Numbered from the stretch's first letter, positions 45,066-54,183 are shown. The stretch: 60,553 nt of DNA from Pigmentiphaga sp. NML030171 (GCF_002188635.1 NZ_NINX01000056.1:1-60553); one strand, 5' to 3'. Notes: generated by a model from the sequence alone, not told the origin. Made by a program: numbers and translations.

Positions 45066-48000
45066 TCAGTTTCCTTCATGCTTGACCGTTCCCGCCGCGC
45101 CGGCGTCGCCCTTGTTCGGCTCGTCGTCATGGTGCCCCATGACATGCAGCGATTCGGGCTTGGTCTTGAACAGCCTCAGCACCACCACGAAGAACACGGG
45201 CACCAGAAACACGGCCAGCAGCGTGGCGGAAATCATGCCGCCCATCACGCCGGTACCGATGGCGCGCTGCGCACCCGAGCTCGCGCCGGTGGCGATGGCC
45301 AGCGGCAGCACACCCAGGATGAACGCCAGCGAAGTCATGACGATGGGGCGGAAACGCAGGCGCGCCGCCTCGATCGTGGCCTCGGCCAGGCCCTTGCCCT
45401 CGGCATAGAGGTCCTTGGCGAATTCCACGATCAGGATCGCGTTCTTGGCCGACAGGCCGATGATGGTGATCAGGCCTACCTTGAAGAACACGTCGTTGGG
45501 CATGCCCACCAGCGTCACCGCCAGCACCGCGCCCAGGATCCCCAACGGCACCACCAGGATCACCGAGAACGGGATGGACCAGCTTTCATACAGCGCGGCC
45601 AGCACCAGGAACACCACCAGCAGCGACAGGGTCAGCAGGATGGGGACCTGGGCACCCGACACGCGCTCCTGCAGCGACTGGCCCGTCCATTCGTAGCCGA
45701 TGCCCGGGGGCAGCTCGCGCACCAGGCGCTCCATCTCGCTCATGGCCTCGCCGGTACTGAAGCCCGGCTTGGCATCGCCCGAGATCTTGTAGGCGGGATA
45801 GCCGTTGTAGCGGATCACCTGCACCGGCCCCTTGGCCCACTCGGACGACGCGAATGCCGAGAACGGCACCAGGCCGCCGCTCGAGTTGGCGGCGTACAGG
45901 CGCAGCAGATCGTCCGGCGACATGCGGTCCCCGGCCTCGGCCTGCACGACCACGCGCTGGACGCGGCCGGCGTTGATGAAGTCGTTCACCACGGCCGAGC
46001 CCACCGACGTGGACAGCGCCGAACGGATGGAATCGAACGACACACCCAGGGCGTTGGCCTTCTCGCGATCGATCAGCAGCCGCAGTTCAGGCGCGTCCTC
46101 CAGGCCTTCGACGCGGGCGTACGCGATCACGGAGCTCTTGGCGACGGCGCCCAGCAACTGGTCGCGGGCGTCGCGCAGCGCGTTGTGGCCCAGCCCGCCA
46201 CGGTCCTGCAGGCGGAACGTGAAGCCGGTCGCGTTGCCCAGTTCGGGAATGGCCGGCGGCACGATCGAGAACACCATGGCGTCCTTGATGCGGGCGAAGA
46301 AGCTGCCGTTGGCGCGCGCGGCCTCGGCCTGCGCCGATTCGTCCGCGCCGCGCTCGGACCAGTCCTTGAGGGTGGCGAACGACAGCGCCGCGTTCTGGCC
46401 CATGCCCGAGAAGCTGAAGCCCAGGATGGTGATGATGGACTTCACCGACGGCCGCTCGGAGTAATGCGCTTCCATGACCTCGACCGCCTCGCGGGTGCGG
46501 TTGGCCGAGGCGCCCGGGGGCGTCTGGATGTCGGTGATCACGTAGCCCTGGTCTTCCGCCGGCAGGAACGACGACGGCAGGCGCAGGAACGTATAGGCCA
46601 TCACGGCCAGGATCGCCGCATAGATGACCATGTAGCGCCCGGTCTTGGCCAGCAGGCGGCCCACCCAGTTCTGGTAGCCGTCGGCCGTCCGGTTGAAGCT
46701 GCGGTTGAACCAGCCGAAGAAGCCCTTCTTCTCGTCATGCGCGCCCTTGGGGATCGGCTTGAGCAGCGTGGCGCACAGCGCCGGCGTCAGGGACAGCGCG
46801 AGGAAGCCCGAGAACATGATGGACGTGGCCATGGCCAGCGAGAACTGCCGGTAGATCACGCCCACCGAGCCGCTCATGAAGGCCAGCGGCAGGAACACGG
46901 CCGTCAGCACCAGCGTGATACCGATGATGGCGCCGCTGATCTGGCCCATGGCCTTGCGGGTGGCTTCCTTGGGCGGCAGCCCTTCCTCGACCATGATGCG
47001 CTCGACGTTCTCCACCACCACGATGGCATCGTCCACCAGGATACCGATCACCAGCACCATGCCGAACATGGTCAGCACGTTGATCGAGAACCCGGCGATC
47101 AGCATGCACGCGAACGAGCCCATCAGGCAGATCGGCACCACGATGGACGGGATCAGCGTGTAGCGGAAGTTCTGCAGGAACAGGAACATCACCAGGAACA
47201 CCAGCACCATGGCCTCGACCAGGGTATGGAGCACCTTCTCGATCGACGCCTTCACGAAGGGCGAGGTGTCGTACGGGATGTCGTACTTGTAGTCGGCGGG
47301 GAAATAGGCCGCCAGCTCTTCCATCTTGGCCTTGACGCCCTCTGCCGCCGACAGCGCGTTGGCGCCGGGCGCCAGTTGCACCGCCACGGCGGCGGTCGGC
47401 TTGCCGTTCAGGCGCGACGAGAACGCGTAGGTCTCGGCGCCGACCTCGATGCGCGCGACGTCGCGCAGGCGCACGGACGAGCCGTCCGGATTCGCGCGCA
47501 GCACGATGTTGCCGAACTCCTCGGGCGTGGCCAGCTGGCCGCGCACCGAGATGGTGGCGGTGATCTGCTGGTCCGGCAGATTGGGCTGGTCGCCGATGGC
47601 GCCCGCCGGCAACTGCACGTTCTGGCCGGCGATGGCGGCATTGACGTCGGCCGTGGACAGCTTGTAGCCCACCAGCTTGGCCGGATCGATCCAGATGCGC
47701 ATGGCCCGCTGCGAGGCGAACAGCTGCGCCCGGCCCACGCCGGGGATACGGCGGATCTCGCTCAGCACGTTGCGGGTCAGATAGTCGCCCAGGCCCACGG
47801 CATCGGTTTCGCCGCTTTCCGAGGACAAGGTCAGCACCAGCAGGAAGTTGGTGCTGGCCTTCTCCACCCGCAGCCCTTGCTGCAGCACGGATTGCGGCAG
47901 GCGGGACTCGACCCGCTTGATGCGGTTCTGCACGTCCACCGCGGCCAGGTCGGGGTCGACCCCCGGCGCGAAGGTGATGTCGATTTCGGCGCGGCCAAAG

Positions 48001-48248
48001 TTGCTCTGCGACTCGAAATACAACATGCCCTGCGCGCCGTTGAGCTCGTCCTCGATCAGGCTGGTGATCGACTGGGCCACCGTTTCGGCCGACGCGCCGG
48101 GATAGGTGGCCGACACCGAGATGACCGGAGGCGCCACCGCCGGGTACTGCGACACCGGCAGGTTGGGAATGGCCAGGACGCCTGCCAGGATGATGAACAG
48201 CGCGACCACCCAGGCAAAAATCGGCCTGCTAATGAAAAATTGCGACAT
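45066..48248 (-). CDS. RND multidrug efflux pump, AcrB/MexB-type (HAE1)
   Basis: The 1060-residue inner-membrane pump exports drugs by proton antiport. It begins MSQFFISRPIFAWVVALFII. The proton-relay acidic pair is in GILVDDAIVVVENVER (TM4) and the relay lysine in GLSAKNAILIVEFAKD (TM10). Two large periplasmic loops and 12 transmembrane segments are present. The 151-nt gap to the adaptor gene contains two hairpins. Closest to AcrB, MexB and BpeB types; substrates cannot be read from sequence. Confidence 0.97.
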   Translation of the reverse strand: MSQFFISRPIFAWVVALFIILAGVLAIPNLPVSQYPAVAPPVISVSATYPGASAETVAQSITSLIEDELNGAQGMLYFESQSNFGRAEIDITFAPGVDPDLAAVDVQNRIKRVESRLPQSVLQQGLRVEKASTNFLLVLTLSSESGETDAVGLGDYLTRNVLSEIRRIPGVGRAQLFASQRAMRIWIDPAKLVGYKLSTADVNAAIAGQNVQLPAGAIGDQPNLPDQQITATISVRGQLATPEEFGNIVLRANPDGSSVRLRDVARIEVGAETYAFSSRLNGKPTAAVAVQLAPGANALSAAEGVKAKMEELAAYFPADYKYDIPYDTSPFVKASIEKVLHTLVEAMVLVFLVMFLFLQNFRYTLIPSIVVPICLMGSFACMLIAGFSINVLTMFGMVLVIGILVDDAIVVVENVERIMVEEGLPPKEATRKAMGQISGAIIGITLVLTAVFLPLAFMSGSVGVIYRQFSLAMATSIMFSGFLALSLTPALCATLLKPIPKGAHDEKKGFFGWFNRSFNRTADGYQNWVGRLLAKTGRYMVIYAAILAVMAYTFLRLPSSFLPAEDQGYVITDIQTPPGASANRTREAVEVMEAHYSERPSVKSIITILGFSFSGMGQNAALSFATLKDWSERGADESAQAEAARANGSFFARIKDAMVFSIVPPAIPELGNATGFTFRLQDRGGLGHNALRDARDQLLGAVAKSSVIAYARVEGLEDAPELRLLIDREKANALGVSFDSIRSALSTSVGSAVVNDFINAGRVQRVVVQAEAGDRMSPDDLLRLYAANSSGGLVPFSAFASSEWAKGPVQVIRYNGYPAYKISGDAKPGFSTGEAMSEMERLVRELPPGIGYEWTGQSLQERVSGAQVPILLTLSLLVVFLVLAALYESWSIPFSVILVVPLGILGAVLAVTLVGMPNDVFFKVGLITIIGLSAKNAILIVEFAKDLYAEGKGLAEATIEAARLRFRPIVMTSLAFILGVLPLAIATGASSGAQRAIGTGVMGGMISATLLAVFLVPVFFVVVLRLFKTKPESLHVMGHHDDEPNKGDAGAAGTVKHEGN

Positions 48249-48290
48249 GTCTGGTGACTCTCTTAGAGATGCTTCGGGCGGCCCGACAGG

Positions 48291-48360
48291 ACCCGGCTCG
48301 ACTTTGACGAAGCCGGGTTCGCCCTGCCTGCGTCTCGACCGGACCGGTCTTCACCGGTCC
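48291..48360 (-). other. Two hairpins between adaptor and pump genes
   Basis: ACCCGGCT (48291-48298) pairs with AGCCGGGT (48311-48318). GGACCGGT (48341-48348) pairs with ACCGGTCC (48353-48360) over a 4-nt loop. Neither has a T tract. In the mRNA they would lie between the adaptor stop and the pump start and could set the ratio of the two proteins. Confidence 0.55.
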
Positions 48361-48399
48361 GCGCACCCGGGGCGGATCGCGCGCCGGGCACGGTACCGA

Positions 48400-49608
48400 T
48401 CACGACTTGCTGCCTTGCTGGCCAGCCGGCTGCGCCGGCGCGGGTTCGGCCGCGGGCTTCCAGGGTACGGGCTTGACCTGCGCGCCCGGACGCACCTTCT
48501 GGAAACCTTCGACGATGACCACGTCGTTGGGCTTGAGGCCCTGGGTCACGATCCAGCGATCGCCCACCGCGGCGCCGGTCTTGACGGGACGCGGCTCGAC
48601 CTTGTTCTCGGCGCCGACCACGTAGACCGACGCATCGCCGTTGGCGCCGCGCTGCACCGCCTGCTGCGGCACGGTCAGCGCCGCCTCGTCGATACCCTGC
48701 TCGACCCGCACCCGCACGTACATCCCCGGCAGCAGGACGTTGTTCGGGTTCGGGAACTCGGCGCGCAGCGTGACCTGGCCGGTGCTTTGATCGACCGTGA
48801 CGTCCGAGAAGAGCAGCTTGCCGGTCAGCGGATAACGCGAACCGTCGTCCAGCACGAGCGAGACACGGGCTTCGTTCGGCGCGACCTGCTTGATCTTGCC
48901 GCTGTCGAAGGCCGCGCGCAGCTGGCTCAGTTGCGCCACGGACTGCGTGAAGTTGGCGTAGACCGGATCCAGGCGCTGGATGACCGCCAGCGGCGTGACC
49001 TCGCCCTGGCCGACCAGCGCGCCCTCGGTAACCAGCGCGCGGCCGATGCGGCCGGAAATCGGGGCCGTGACGGTGGCATAGTCCAGGCTGAGCTTGGCCC
49101 GGTCCAGCGCGGCCTTGGTGGCCGACACGGCCGCCTGCGCCTGCTTGTACGAAGCGACGGCGTTGTCGTACTCCTGCTTGCTGACCGCGTTCGCCTTCAC
49201 CAGCGGCTCATAGCGCTCGGCCAGCATGCGGGCCTGGTACAGGTTGGCTTCGTCGCGCTCGAGATTGGCCTTGGCGCTGTTGTAGTCGGCCTGGAAAGGG
49301 GCCGGGTCGATCTTGAACAGCAGTTGGCCCGCCTTGACGTCGCTGCCCTCGCGGAACGCGCGCTGCAGCACGATGCCCGCCACGCGCGCGCGGACCTCGG
49401 CGATGCGGGTCGCTTCCAGGCGCCCGGGCAGTTCGTTGACGATGACTTCCTTGGTCGGCGTGATGGTGACCGTGCCGATCTCCATCGGAGGAGGCGCTCC
49501 CGCGCCCTGCTGCGCGCCACCGTTTCCTTTGCCGCAAGCAGACAGCGCCAGCAGGGTCGCCAGCGATACCGCGCCTAGCAGATAGGGTGAGCGTCTTTTG
49601 CGTTGCAT
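48400..49608 (-). CDS. RND efflux periplasmic adaptor lipoprotein, AcrA/MexA type
   Basis: This 402-residue membrane-fusion protein joins the pump to the outer channel. The signal peptide ends LLALSAC (lipidated Cys about 25). Lipoyl halves are RVAGIVLQRAFREGSDVKAG and TVTAPISGRIGRALVTEGAL, flanking the coiled-coil hairpin, and the C-terminal domain is present. It is the first gene of the operon. Its leader of roughly 140 nt begins at a promoter covered by a 30-bp operator. Confidence 0.95.
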   Translation of the reverse strand: MQRKRRSPYLLGAVSLATLLALSACGKGNGGAQQGAGAPPPMEIGTVTITPTKEVIVNELPGRLEATRIAEVRARVAGIVLQRAFREGSDVKAGQLLFKIDPAPFQADYNSAKANLERDEANLYQARMLAERYEPLVKANAVSKQEYDNAVASYKQAQAAVSATKAALDRAKLSLDYATVTAPISGRIGRALVTEGALVGQGEVTPLAVIQRLDPVYANFTQSVAQLSQLRAAFDSGKIKQVAPNEARVSLVLDDGSRYPLTGKLLFSDVTVDQSTGQVTLRAEFPNPNNVLLPGMYVRVRVEQGIDEAALTVPQQAVQRGANGDASVYVVGAENKVEPRPVKTGAAVGDRWIVTQGLKPNDVVIVEGFQKVRPGAQVKPVPWKPAAEPAPAQPAGQQGSKS

Positions 49609-49753
49609 AGCATTCCTCTAGGCATAGACGTCGCGGCACGGATGAAGCCGAAACGTAGTCGAAATCCCGGGATGACGAAAGCCTTGCGCGTCCGGCGGCC
49701 TGGCGCGCGCCGGGTGCGGACGGGAAGACATTGCGGACATCATGAAGCAGGCG

Positions 49754-49759
49754 ATTATA
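49754..49759 (-). promoter_or_regulatory. -10 box of the efflux operon promoter
   Basis: On the minus strand this reads TATAAT, with TACAAA 16 bp upstream as a weak -35. The two hexamers sit inside the two arms of the operator, so a bound repressor would block polymerase directly. Confidence 0.65.
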
Positions 49760-49784
49760 CAAACATTCATGGATGTTTGTATAA
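49755..49784. promoter_or_regulatory. 30-bp AcrR-type operator of the efflux operon
   Basis: TTATACAAACAT-TCATGG-ATGTTTGTATAA has perfect 12-bp arms and a 6-bp spacer. The same architecture and core (ACATTCATG.ATGT) recur at 54154-54183 before the TetR gene. Confidence 0.88.
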
Positions 49785-50098
49785 AAAGAACGAATTTTTT
49801 TGTTTCGTCAGTTGAGCGCGAGAATATGTCAAGTAGGCATTAACCCCTTGCAGGGCTAGGGCTTTTCCCGGCTTGCGTCGCGCCTGGCGCAGCATGCGCT
49901 CCCGAGGAGAAATGCTCCCACACTTTTGCGGCCCGTTGCTGCGCCTTTTGCGATTTTGCTCCGCCATCGTTGCGGCATAAACAACACCCCGCCCCCTCCG
50001 CGGCCCGGCGGGAGCGAGGCCGCACCGGACCGGATCGGTTTATATTCTGGCCATGCGCCCGCGCACCGCATCGAACGATAAAGGACAGAGGAAGCCCC

Positions 50099-50950
50099 AT
50101 GCGTCTGGACAATGGCCGAGAAAGCAGCAACATCGAAGACCGGCGCGGCGGCGGTCCCCGCCTGGCGGGCCGCGGTTCACTGGGCATAGGCGCGGTGGTG
50201 CTGGCGCTGGTCGCCATGTACTTCGGCGTCGATCCATCCGTGGTTCTGGACCTGGCCTCCGGCCCCGGCCAGTCGGTCCAGGAATCGTCGGGACCGCCGC
50301 CGGCCGACGACAAGCAGGCCCAGTTCGTCTCGAAGGTGCTGGCCGACACCGAGGACACCTGGAGCCAGCTATTCACCGCGTCCGGCAGCCGCTACACCGA
50401 GCCGAAGCTGGTCCTGTACTCGGGCGCCACGAATACCGCGTGCGGCACGGGCCAGGCGGCCATGGGGCCGTTCTACTGCCCCGGCGATGCCCGCGTCTAT
50501 CTCGACATGAGCTTTTTCGAGGAAATGCAGCGTCGCCTGAACGCCCCGGGAGACTTCGCCCGCGCCTATGTGATCGCCCATGAGATCGGACATCATGTCC
50601 AGAACCTGCTGGGCACGGCCGACAAGGTCAATCGCCAGCAGCGGCGCTCCAGCCAGGTCGAGGCCAACCAGTTGTCGGTGCGGATGGAACTCCAGGCCGA
50701 CTGCTACGCCGGCGTCTGGGCCTATCACGCCAATCGGGCCCGGCAGATCCTGGAGCCCGGCGACGTGGAAGCCGCCCTGAACGCCGCCTCGGCCATCGGC
50801 GACGATCGCCTGCAAAAGGAAGCCCAGGGCTACGTGGTCCCGGACGCCTTCACGCATGGCACATCGGCCCAGCGCGTGCGCTGGTTCAAGCGTGGACTGG
50901 AAAGCGGCAATCCGGGCAACTGCGACACGTTCTCCGCGGCGTCGCTCTGA
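50099..50950 (+). CDS. ypfJ: YpfJ-family neutral zinc metallopeptidase
   Basis: This 283-residue protein has one N-terminal transmembrane helix (LGIGAVVLALVAMYFGVD) and a zinc-protease domain with HEIGHH (H161, E162, H165) in VIAHEIGHHVQNLLG. MELQADCYAGVWAYH supplies the third ligand. The opening MRLDNGRESSNIEDRRGGG is standard for the family. The active site should face the periplasm; the substrate is unknown. It is followed by a bidirectional terminator shared with cfa. Confidence 0.94.
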   Translation: MRLDNGRESSNIEDRRGGGPRLAGRGSLGIGAVVLALVAMYFGVDPSVVLDLASGPGQSVQESSGPPPADDKQAQFVSKVLADTEDTWSQLFTASGSRYTEPKLVLYSGATNTACGTGQAAMGPFYCPGDARVYLDMSFFEEMQRRLNAPGDFARAYVIAHEIGHHVQNLLGTADKVNRQQRRSSQVEANQLSVRMELQADCYAGVWAYHANRARQILEPGDVEAALNAASAIGDDRLQKEAQGYVVPDAFTHGTSAQRVRWFKRGLESGNPGNCDTFSAASL

Positions 50951-50971
50951 CCGCCGCGTGAACACCCCGCC

Positions 50972-51007
50972 GCAATGCGCGAGCCCCGCCTAGGCGGGGC
51001 TCATTGC
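50972..51007. terminator. Bidirectional hairpin between ypfJ and cfa
   Basis: GAGCCCCGCC pairs with GGCGGGGCTC, extended by outer arms GCAATG and CATTGC. It lies between two convergent genes. Confidence 0.85.
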
Positions 51008-51029
51008 TTCGGCGGTGCCTGCCGGCACC

Positions 51030-52283
51030 TCAGCGATAGATGTAATCCCGGCGGAACGGATACGCCTGGCCGGCCGGCTCGTCGAGCTGGCTTGCATCGA
51101 ATACGCCCTGACGCTGGCACAGCACCTGATTCAGCGAAATCCAGCCCTGCTCGAACGCCATGGCACAGCCGGCCAGGTACAGCCGGTAGGCCCGCACGGA
51201 CTTGGCGCCCTGCTCGCCCGGCAAGATCCGGTAGGCCTCGTCCAGCTTGGCCTCGAGCCCGTCGCTCCAGGCCCACAGCGTGCGTGCGTAATGGGGGCGC
51301 AGATTCTCGACGTCGACGGCTTCCAGCCCGCCGTCGCTGAGCGTCTCCAGCACCTTGCTGACATGCACCAGTTCCCCGCCCGGGAATATGTACTTCTCGA
51401 TGAAGTCTCCCATTCCGCTGCCGAGCTGGGCGTTATAGGTGCCACCGGAGGTGATCCCGTGGTTCATCACCAGGCCGCCCGGGCGCAGAAGCCGGCGGAT
51501 CTTCGAGAAATAGGCGGTCAGCTGGGCACGCCCGACGTGCTCGAACATCCCGACGGACGCGATCTTGTCGTAGGGCTGGGTTTCCTCCAACTGGCGATAA
51601 TCCAGCAGCACCATCCGGACACGGTTCTGCAGCCCCTTTTCCTCGATCAGGCGATTGACGTGCGCATGCTGGTTCTTGGACAGGGTGATGCCGGTGGCGT
51701 CGACGCCGTAGTTCTCGGCGGCCCACAGCAGCAGGCCGCCCCATCCGGCGCCGATGTCCAGGAACCGCTCGCCTTCCTGGAGCCGCAGCTTGCGGCAGAT
51801 ATGGTCGAGCTTGGCTTCCTGGGCCTGGGCCAGCGTCATGCCGGAATCGCGGTAATAGGCACACGAATAGACGCGGCGCGGGTCCTGCCACAGGCCGTAG
51901 AAATCATCGGACAGGTCGTAGTGGAACTGGATCTGCCGCGCGTCGCGGTCCATGGTGTGGCGCATGGCCGACGTCGCCTTGCGCCCCAGCTCCGACAGCC
52001 AGCCGGGCGGGGAATTGTCCACGGGCGACTCCGTCAGTATGGCGGCGGCCGCCGCCATCAGGTCGCGCATGTTGCCGGTTATGTCGACGCGCCCCTCGAC
52101 ATAGTCTTCGCCCAATTGGCCGATACGCCCCCGCACCAGGTGGGAGACGGATCGCAATGTCCTGAGCTTGAACCCGACCTTCGCATTGTCGGCCCCCAGC
52201 CGGGTGCCATCGGGCAGTATGAGTTGAACGGGAATGGGTAAAGCCGAAAGCCGACGTTCCGCCTGAGAAAAAAGTGCATTCAT
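51030..52283 (-). CDS. cfa: Cyclopropane-fatty-acyl-phospholipid synthase
   Basis: The enzyme adds a methylene bridge to unsaturated phospholipid chains using SAM, hardening membranes against acid and stationary-phase stress. The 417-residue protein has the SAM-binding FLDIGAGWGGLLLWAAENYG, ITLSKNQHAHV and the family segments HYDLSDDFYGLWQDPRRVYS and EKYIFPGGELVHV. The ATG at 52283 is chosen over a GTG at 52304. It is a single-gene unit. Confidence 0.93.
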   Translation of the reverse strand: MNALFSQAERRLSALPIPVQLILPDGTRLGADNAKVGFKLRTLRSVSHLVRGRIGQLGEDYVEGRVDITGNMRDLMAAAAAILTESPVDNSPPGWLSELGRKATSAMRHTMDRDARQIQFHYDLSDDFYGLWQDPRRVYSCAYYRDSGMTLAQAQEAKLDHICRKLRLQEGERFLDIGAGWGGLLLWAAENYGVDATGITLSKNQHAHVNRLIEEKGLQNRVRMVLLDYRQLEETQPYDKIASVGMFEHVGRAQLTAYFSKIRRLLRPGGLVMNHGITSGGTYNAQLGSGMGDFIEKYIFPGGELVHVSKVLETLSDGGLEAVDVENLRPHYARTLWAWSDGLEAKLDEAYRILPGEQGAKSVRAYRLYLAGCAMAFEQGWISLNQVLCQRQGVFDASQLDEPAGQAYPFRRDYIYR

Positions 52284-52475
52284 GTAGGGTTTTCCGTATT
52301 CCACAACCTGTCAGTCGCGACAGACGCGCGTTTTTATCGGCGCTCAACCCGCACAGGCAAAGATCCCCCTAGGTCGGCGCTTTTCGGTAGACCAAACTCG
52401 TAACCACTTTGCTTTTTTATCCTAGCACCAAAAACGCGGACGTTCATGGCATCCCATGGCGTCCAAAAACCCTAT

Positions 52476-53018
52476 TCATAATGAGGGATGCAGCCTTTCC
52501 GGCGTCAGTGTGGCGTCCCGCTCGCCATTACCCATCCAGGCCTGGCCTTCCTGCACGTTGCATTGCAGCTGCATGTTTCGTTCCGCGAGCCGGGCCAGCG
52601 CGGCGGTATCGTCGGGGGCCAGCCGGAAAATCTGCAGATTATCCAGCCGCGCCACCTTGTCCTGGTTCTGGCGCCACCACGCGTCGGCGGTGCGGCCATA
52701 GGCATAGAGCACCACCCGCGCGGCGCGGGCGCATGCCTTGCGCAGCCATTTCTCGTCCGGCAAGCCCACTTCTATCCAGACGTCCACGGCACCGGTCAGA
52801 TCCTTGCGCCATAGATCCGGCTCGTCGTCGGTCGACAGCCCCCTGCCGAACGCCAGCTCCTCGTCCGCATTCAGCGCGAAGGCCAGTACCCGCACCATCA
52901 TTCTTTCATCGGTTTCCGAGGGATGGCGCGCAACGACCAGGGAATGTTCCGCGTAGTACCCCCTGTCCATGTCCGCTACCTGCAGTACCGCCTTGTAAAC
53001 CACCGAACGTAGAGCCAT
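52476..53018 (-). CDS. yaeQ: YaeQ-family protein
   Basis: This 180-residue protein starts MALRSVVYKAVLQVADMDRG. It carries HPSETDERMMVRVLAFAL and EVGLPDEKWLRKACARA, features of YaeQ, whose fold resembles the PD-(D/E)XK nucleases. Acidic and lysine residues (DEPDLW, WIEVGLPDEKW) are in the expected order. Function is not established. Confidence 0.93.
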   Translation of the reverse strand: MALRSVVYKAVLQVADMDRGYYAEHSLVVARHPSETDERMMVRVLAFALNADEELAFGRGLSTDDEPDLWRKDLTGAVDVWIEVGLPDEKWLRKACARAARVVLYAYGRTADAWWRQNQDKVARLDNLQIFRLAPDDTAALARLAERNMQLQCNVQEGQAWMGNGERDATLTPERLHPSL

Positions 53019-53182
53019 GTCTTTTCATGCGGCCGCCCGCGGCGGCCGTTCCTCAAAAATTCCGGAGTCGGACGGCCTTGCGCAGGCGACTCCGGGAAAT
53101 TACCCAAGTAGGTTTCCGAATGAACTTCCGGCGCAAATGGCGCTCTATTCTTTTGAAAATGTATCCGTTTTCACATAAGGGC

Positions 53183-53212
53183 TTCACAGCTTGGAAAATT
53201 CGCTTCTAAAAT
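53183..53212 (+). promoter_or_regulatory. Predicted promoter of the H-NS-like gene
   Basis: TTCACA (53183-53188) and TAAAAT (53207-53212) are 18 bp apart in an A/T-rich stretch about 70 bp before the ATG. Confidence 0.55.
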
Positions 53213-53283
53213 GCGCTGGCAATCCCGCGTTCCAAATCGAGTATTTCCTCTGCCCTTCGCCTGAAAAAACCACCTGGACAAAA

Positions 53284-53643
53284 ATGGCTAAAGATACCTA
53301 CCAATCACTGCAGGCCCAAATCCGCAAGCTTCAGGAAAAAGCGGAAAGCGTTCGCCAGAAACAACGCCAGCCTGTCATCGCTTCCATTCTTCGCTCGATG
53401 CAGGAATTCTCGATCACGCTGGACGAGTTGAAAGCCGCCCAGGCCAAGGGCGGGGCGCCCCGCAAGCGGGCGAGCGGCACCGCCGCCAAGGCCAGCGCGG
53501 CAAAACCCGCCAAGCAGGTCGCTCCCAAGTACCGCCATCCCGAAACCGGCGAAACCTGGACCGGCCGCGGCAAACCCCCGCGCTGGCTGGTGGCGGCCGA
53601 AGCCGGCGGCGCGACGCGCGACCAGTTTCTCATCGCCCAGTAA
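53284..53643 (+). CDS. H-NS-family nucleoid protein
   Basis: This 119-residue protein has an N-terminal coiled-coil oligomerisation part (YQSLQAQIRKLQEKAESVRQ), an Ala/Lys-rich linker and a C-terminal DNA-binding motif (YRHPETGETWTGRGKPPRWL). This is the betaproteobacterial H-NS type, which silences A/T-rich DNA. The ATG at 53284 begins the conserved part. It has its own promoter and a very strong terminator. Confidence 0.94.
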   Translation: MAKDTYQSLQAQIRKLQEKAESVRQKQRQPVIASILRSMQEFSITLDELKAAQAKGGAPRKRASGTAAKASAAKPAKQVAPKYRHPETGETWTGRGKPPRWLVAAEAGGATRDQFLIAQ

Positions 53644-53670
53644 TACGGCGCAGGCCGGCAGGGCCTTTGT

Positions 53671-53711
53671 AAAGGTGGTTTTACGATTCATATCCGTAAA
53701 ACCACCTTTTT
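53671..53711 (+). terminator. Intrinsic terminator of the H-NS-like gene
   Basis: A 15-bp perfect stem (AAAGGTGGTTTTACG and its complement) with a 9-nt loop is followed by T residues. Confidence 0.93.
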
Positions 53712-53770
53712 GATTGTTACCATCCGGAAAGGTTTACCCGTCCAAAGCCTCGGATTATTACGGTCGTGAA

Positions 53771-54115
53771 TTATTTCTTGAAGGCGAAATAAACCGCGCC
53801 CACCAGGCAGCACGCCGCCCATAAATGGTTCAGCCGCAGCCGCTCATCCATGAACAGCAAGGCGAACGGCACGAACACCGTCAGCGTCACCACCTCCTGC
53901 AATATCTTCATCTGCGTTACGCTAAGGAAATCGAAGCCGTAGCGGTTCGCGGGCACCATGATTGCATATTCAAAAAAAGCCAGCCCCCAGCTCGCCATCA
54001 GGGCCAGATACCACGGACTGCCATGGGCGTATCGCAGGTGTCCATACCATGCGAACGTCATGAATGTGTTGGATAACGCCAGAAGCCCCACGAATGCCAA
54101 TATCTGGGCAGCCAT
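53771..54115 (-). CDS. DUF486/DMT-family small membrane protein
   Basis: This 114-residue four-helix protein has SNTFMTFAWYGHLR, SWGLAFFEYAIMVPANRYGF and TQMKILQEVVTLTVFVPFAL, all characteristic of DUF486. These are relatives of drug/metabolite transporters with no set function. It is divergent from the TetR gene, and the operator at 54154-54183 lies in the shared 161-bp gap, so it may be co-regulated. GAGGAGAGG precedes the ATG. Confidence 0.9.
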   Translation of the reverse strand: MAAQILAFVGLLALSNTFMTFAWYGHLRYAHGSPWYLALMASWGLAFFEYAIMVPANRYGFDFLSVTQMKILQEVVTLTVFVPFALLFMDERLRLNHLWAACCLVGAVYFAFKK

Positions 54116-54153
54116 GCGCCCTCTCCTCAGTCAAACAAGCCAAAACATGGTAT

Positions 54154-54183
54154 GCTTACATACATTCATGCATGTATATAAGC
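54154..54183. promoter_or_regulatory. 30-bp AcrR-type operator at the TetR gene
   Basis: GCTTACATACAT-TCATGC-ATGTATATAAGC has 12-bp arms with one mismatched pair and a 6-bp spacer, as at 49755-49784. From memory, its inner 24 bp match the E. coli AcrR site at about 20 positions. It probably mediates autorepression. Confidence 0.85.

Larger units (their letters stand above)
49609..50098. other. 490-bp divergent intergenic region
   Basis: This gap lies between the efflux adaptor gene (minus) and ypfJ (plus). It holds the adaptor leader, the 30-bp operator with an overlapping TATAAT, then an A/T-rich stretch and a G+C-rich part before ypfJ. Apart from these I see no gene, repeat or RNA in it. 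Confidence 0.7.

Noticed and set aside
45078..48257. Very long open frame (1059 codons) opposite the RND pump gene
   Set aside because: The protein is His/Arg/Gln-rich without domains, and the opposite strand encodes a perfect AcrB-type pump. It is an effect of G+C-rich codon use.
49827..49832. Consensus TTGACA on the minus strand upstream of the efflux operon
   Set aside because: No acceptable -10 hexamer lies 16-18 bp downstream; the promoter overlapping the operator is better.
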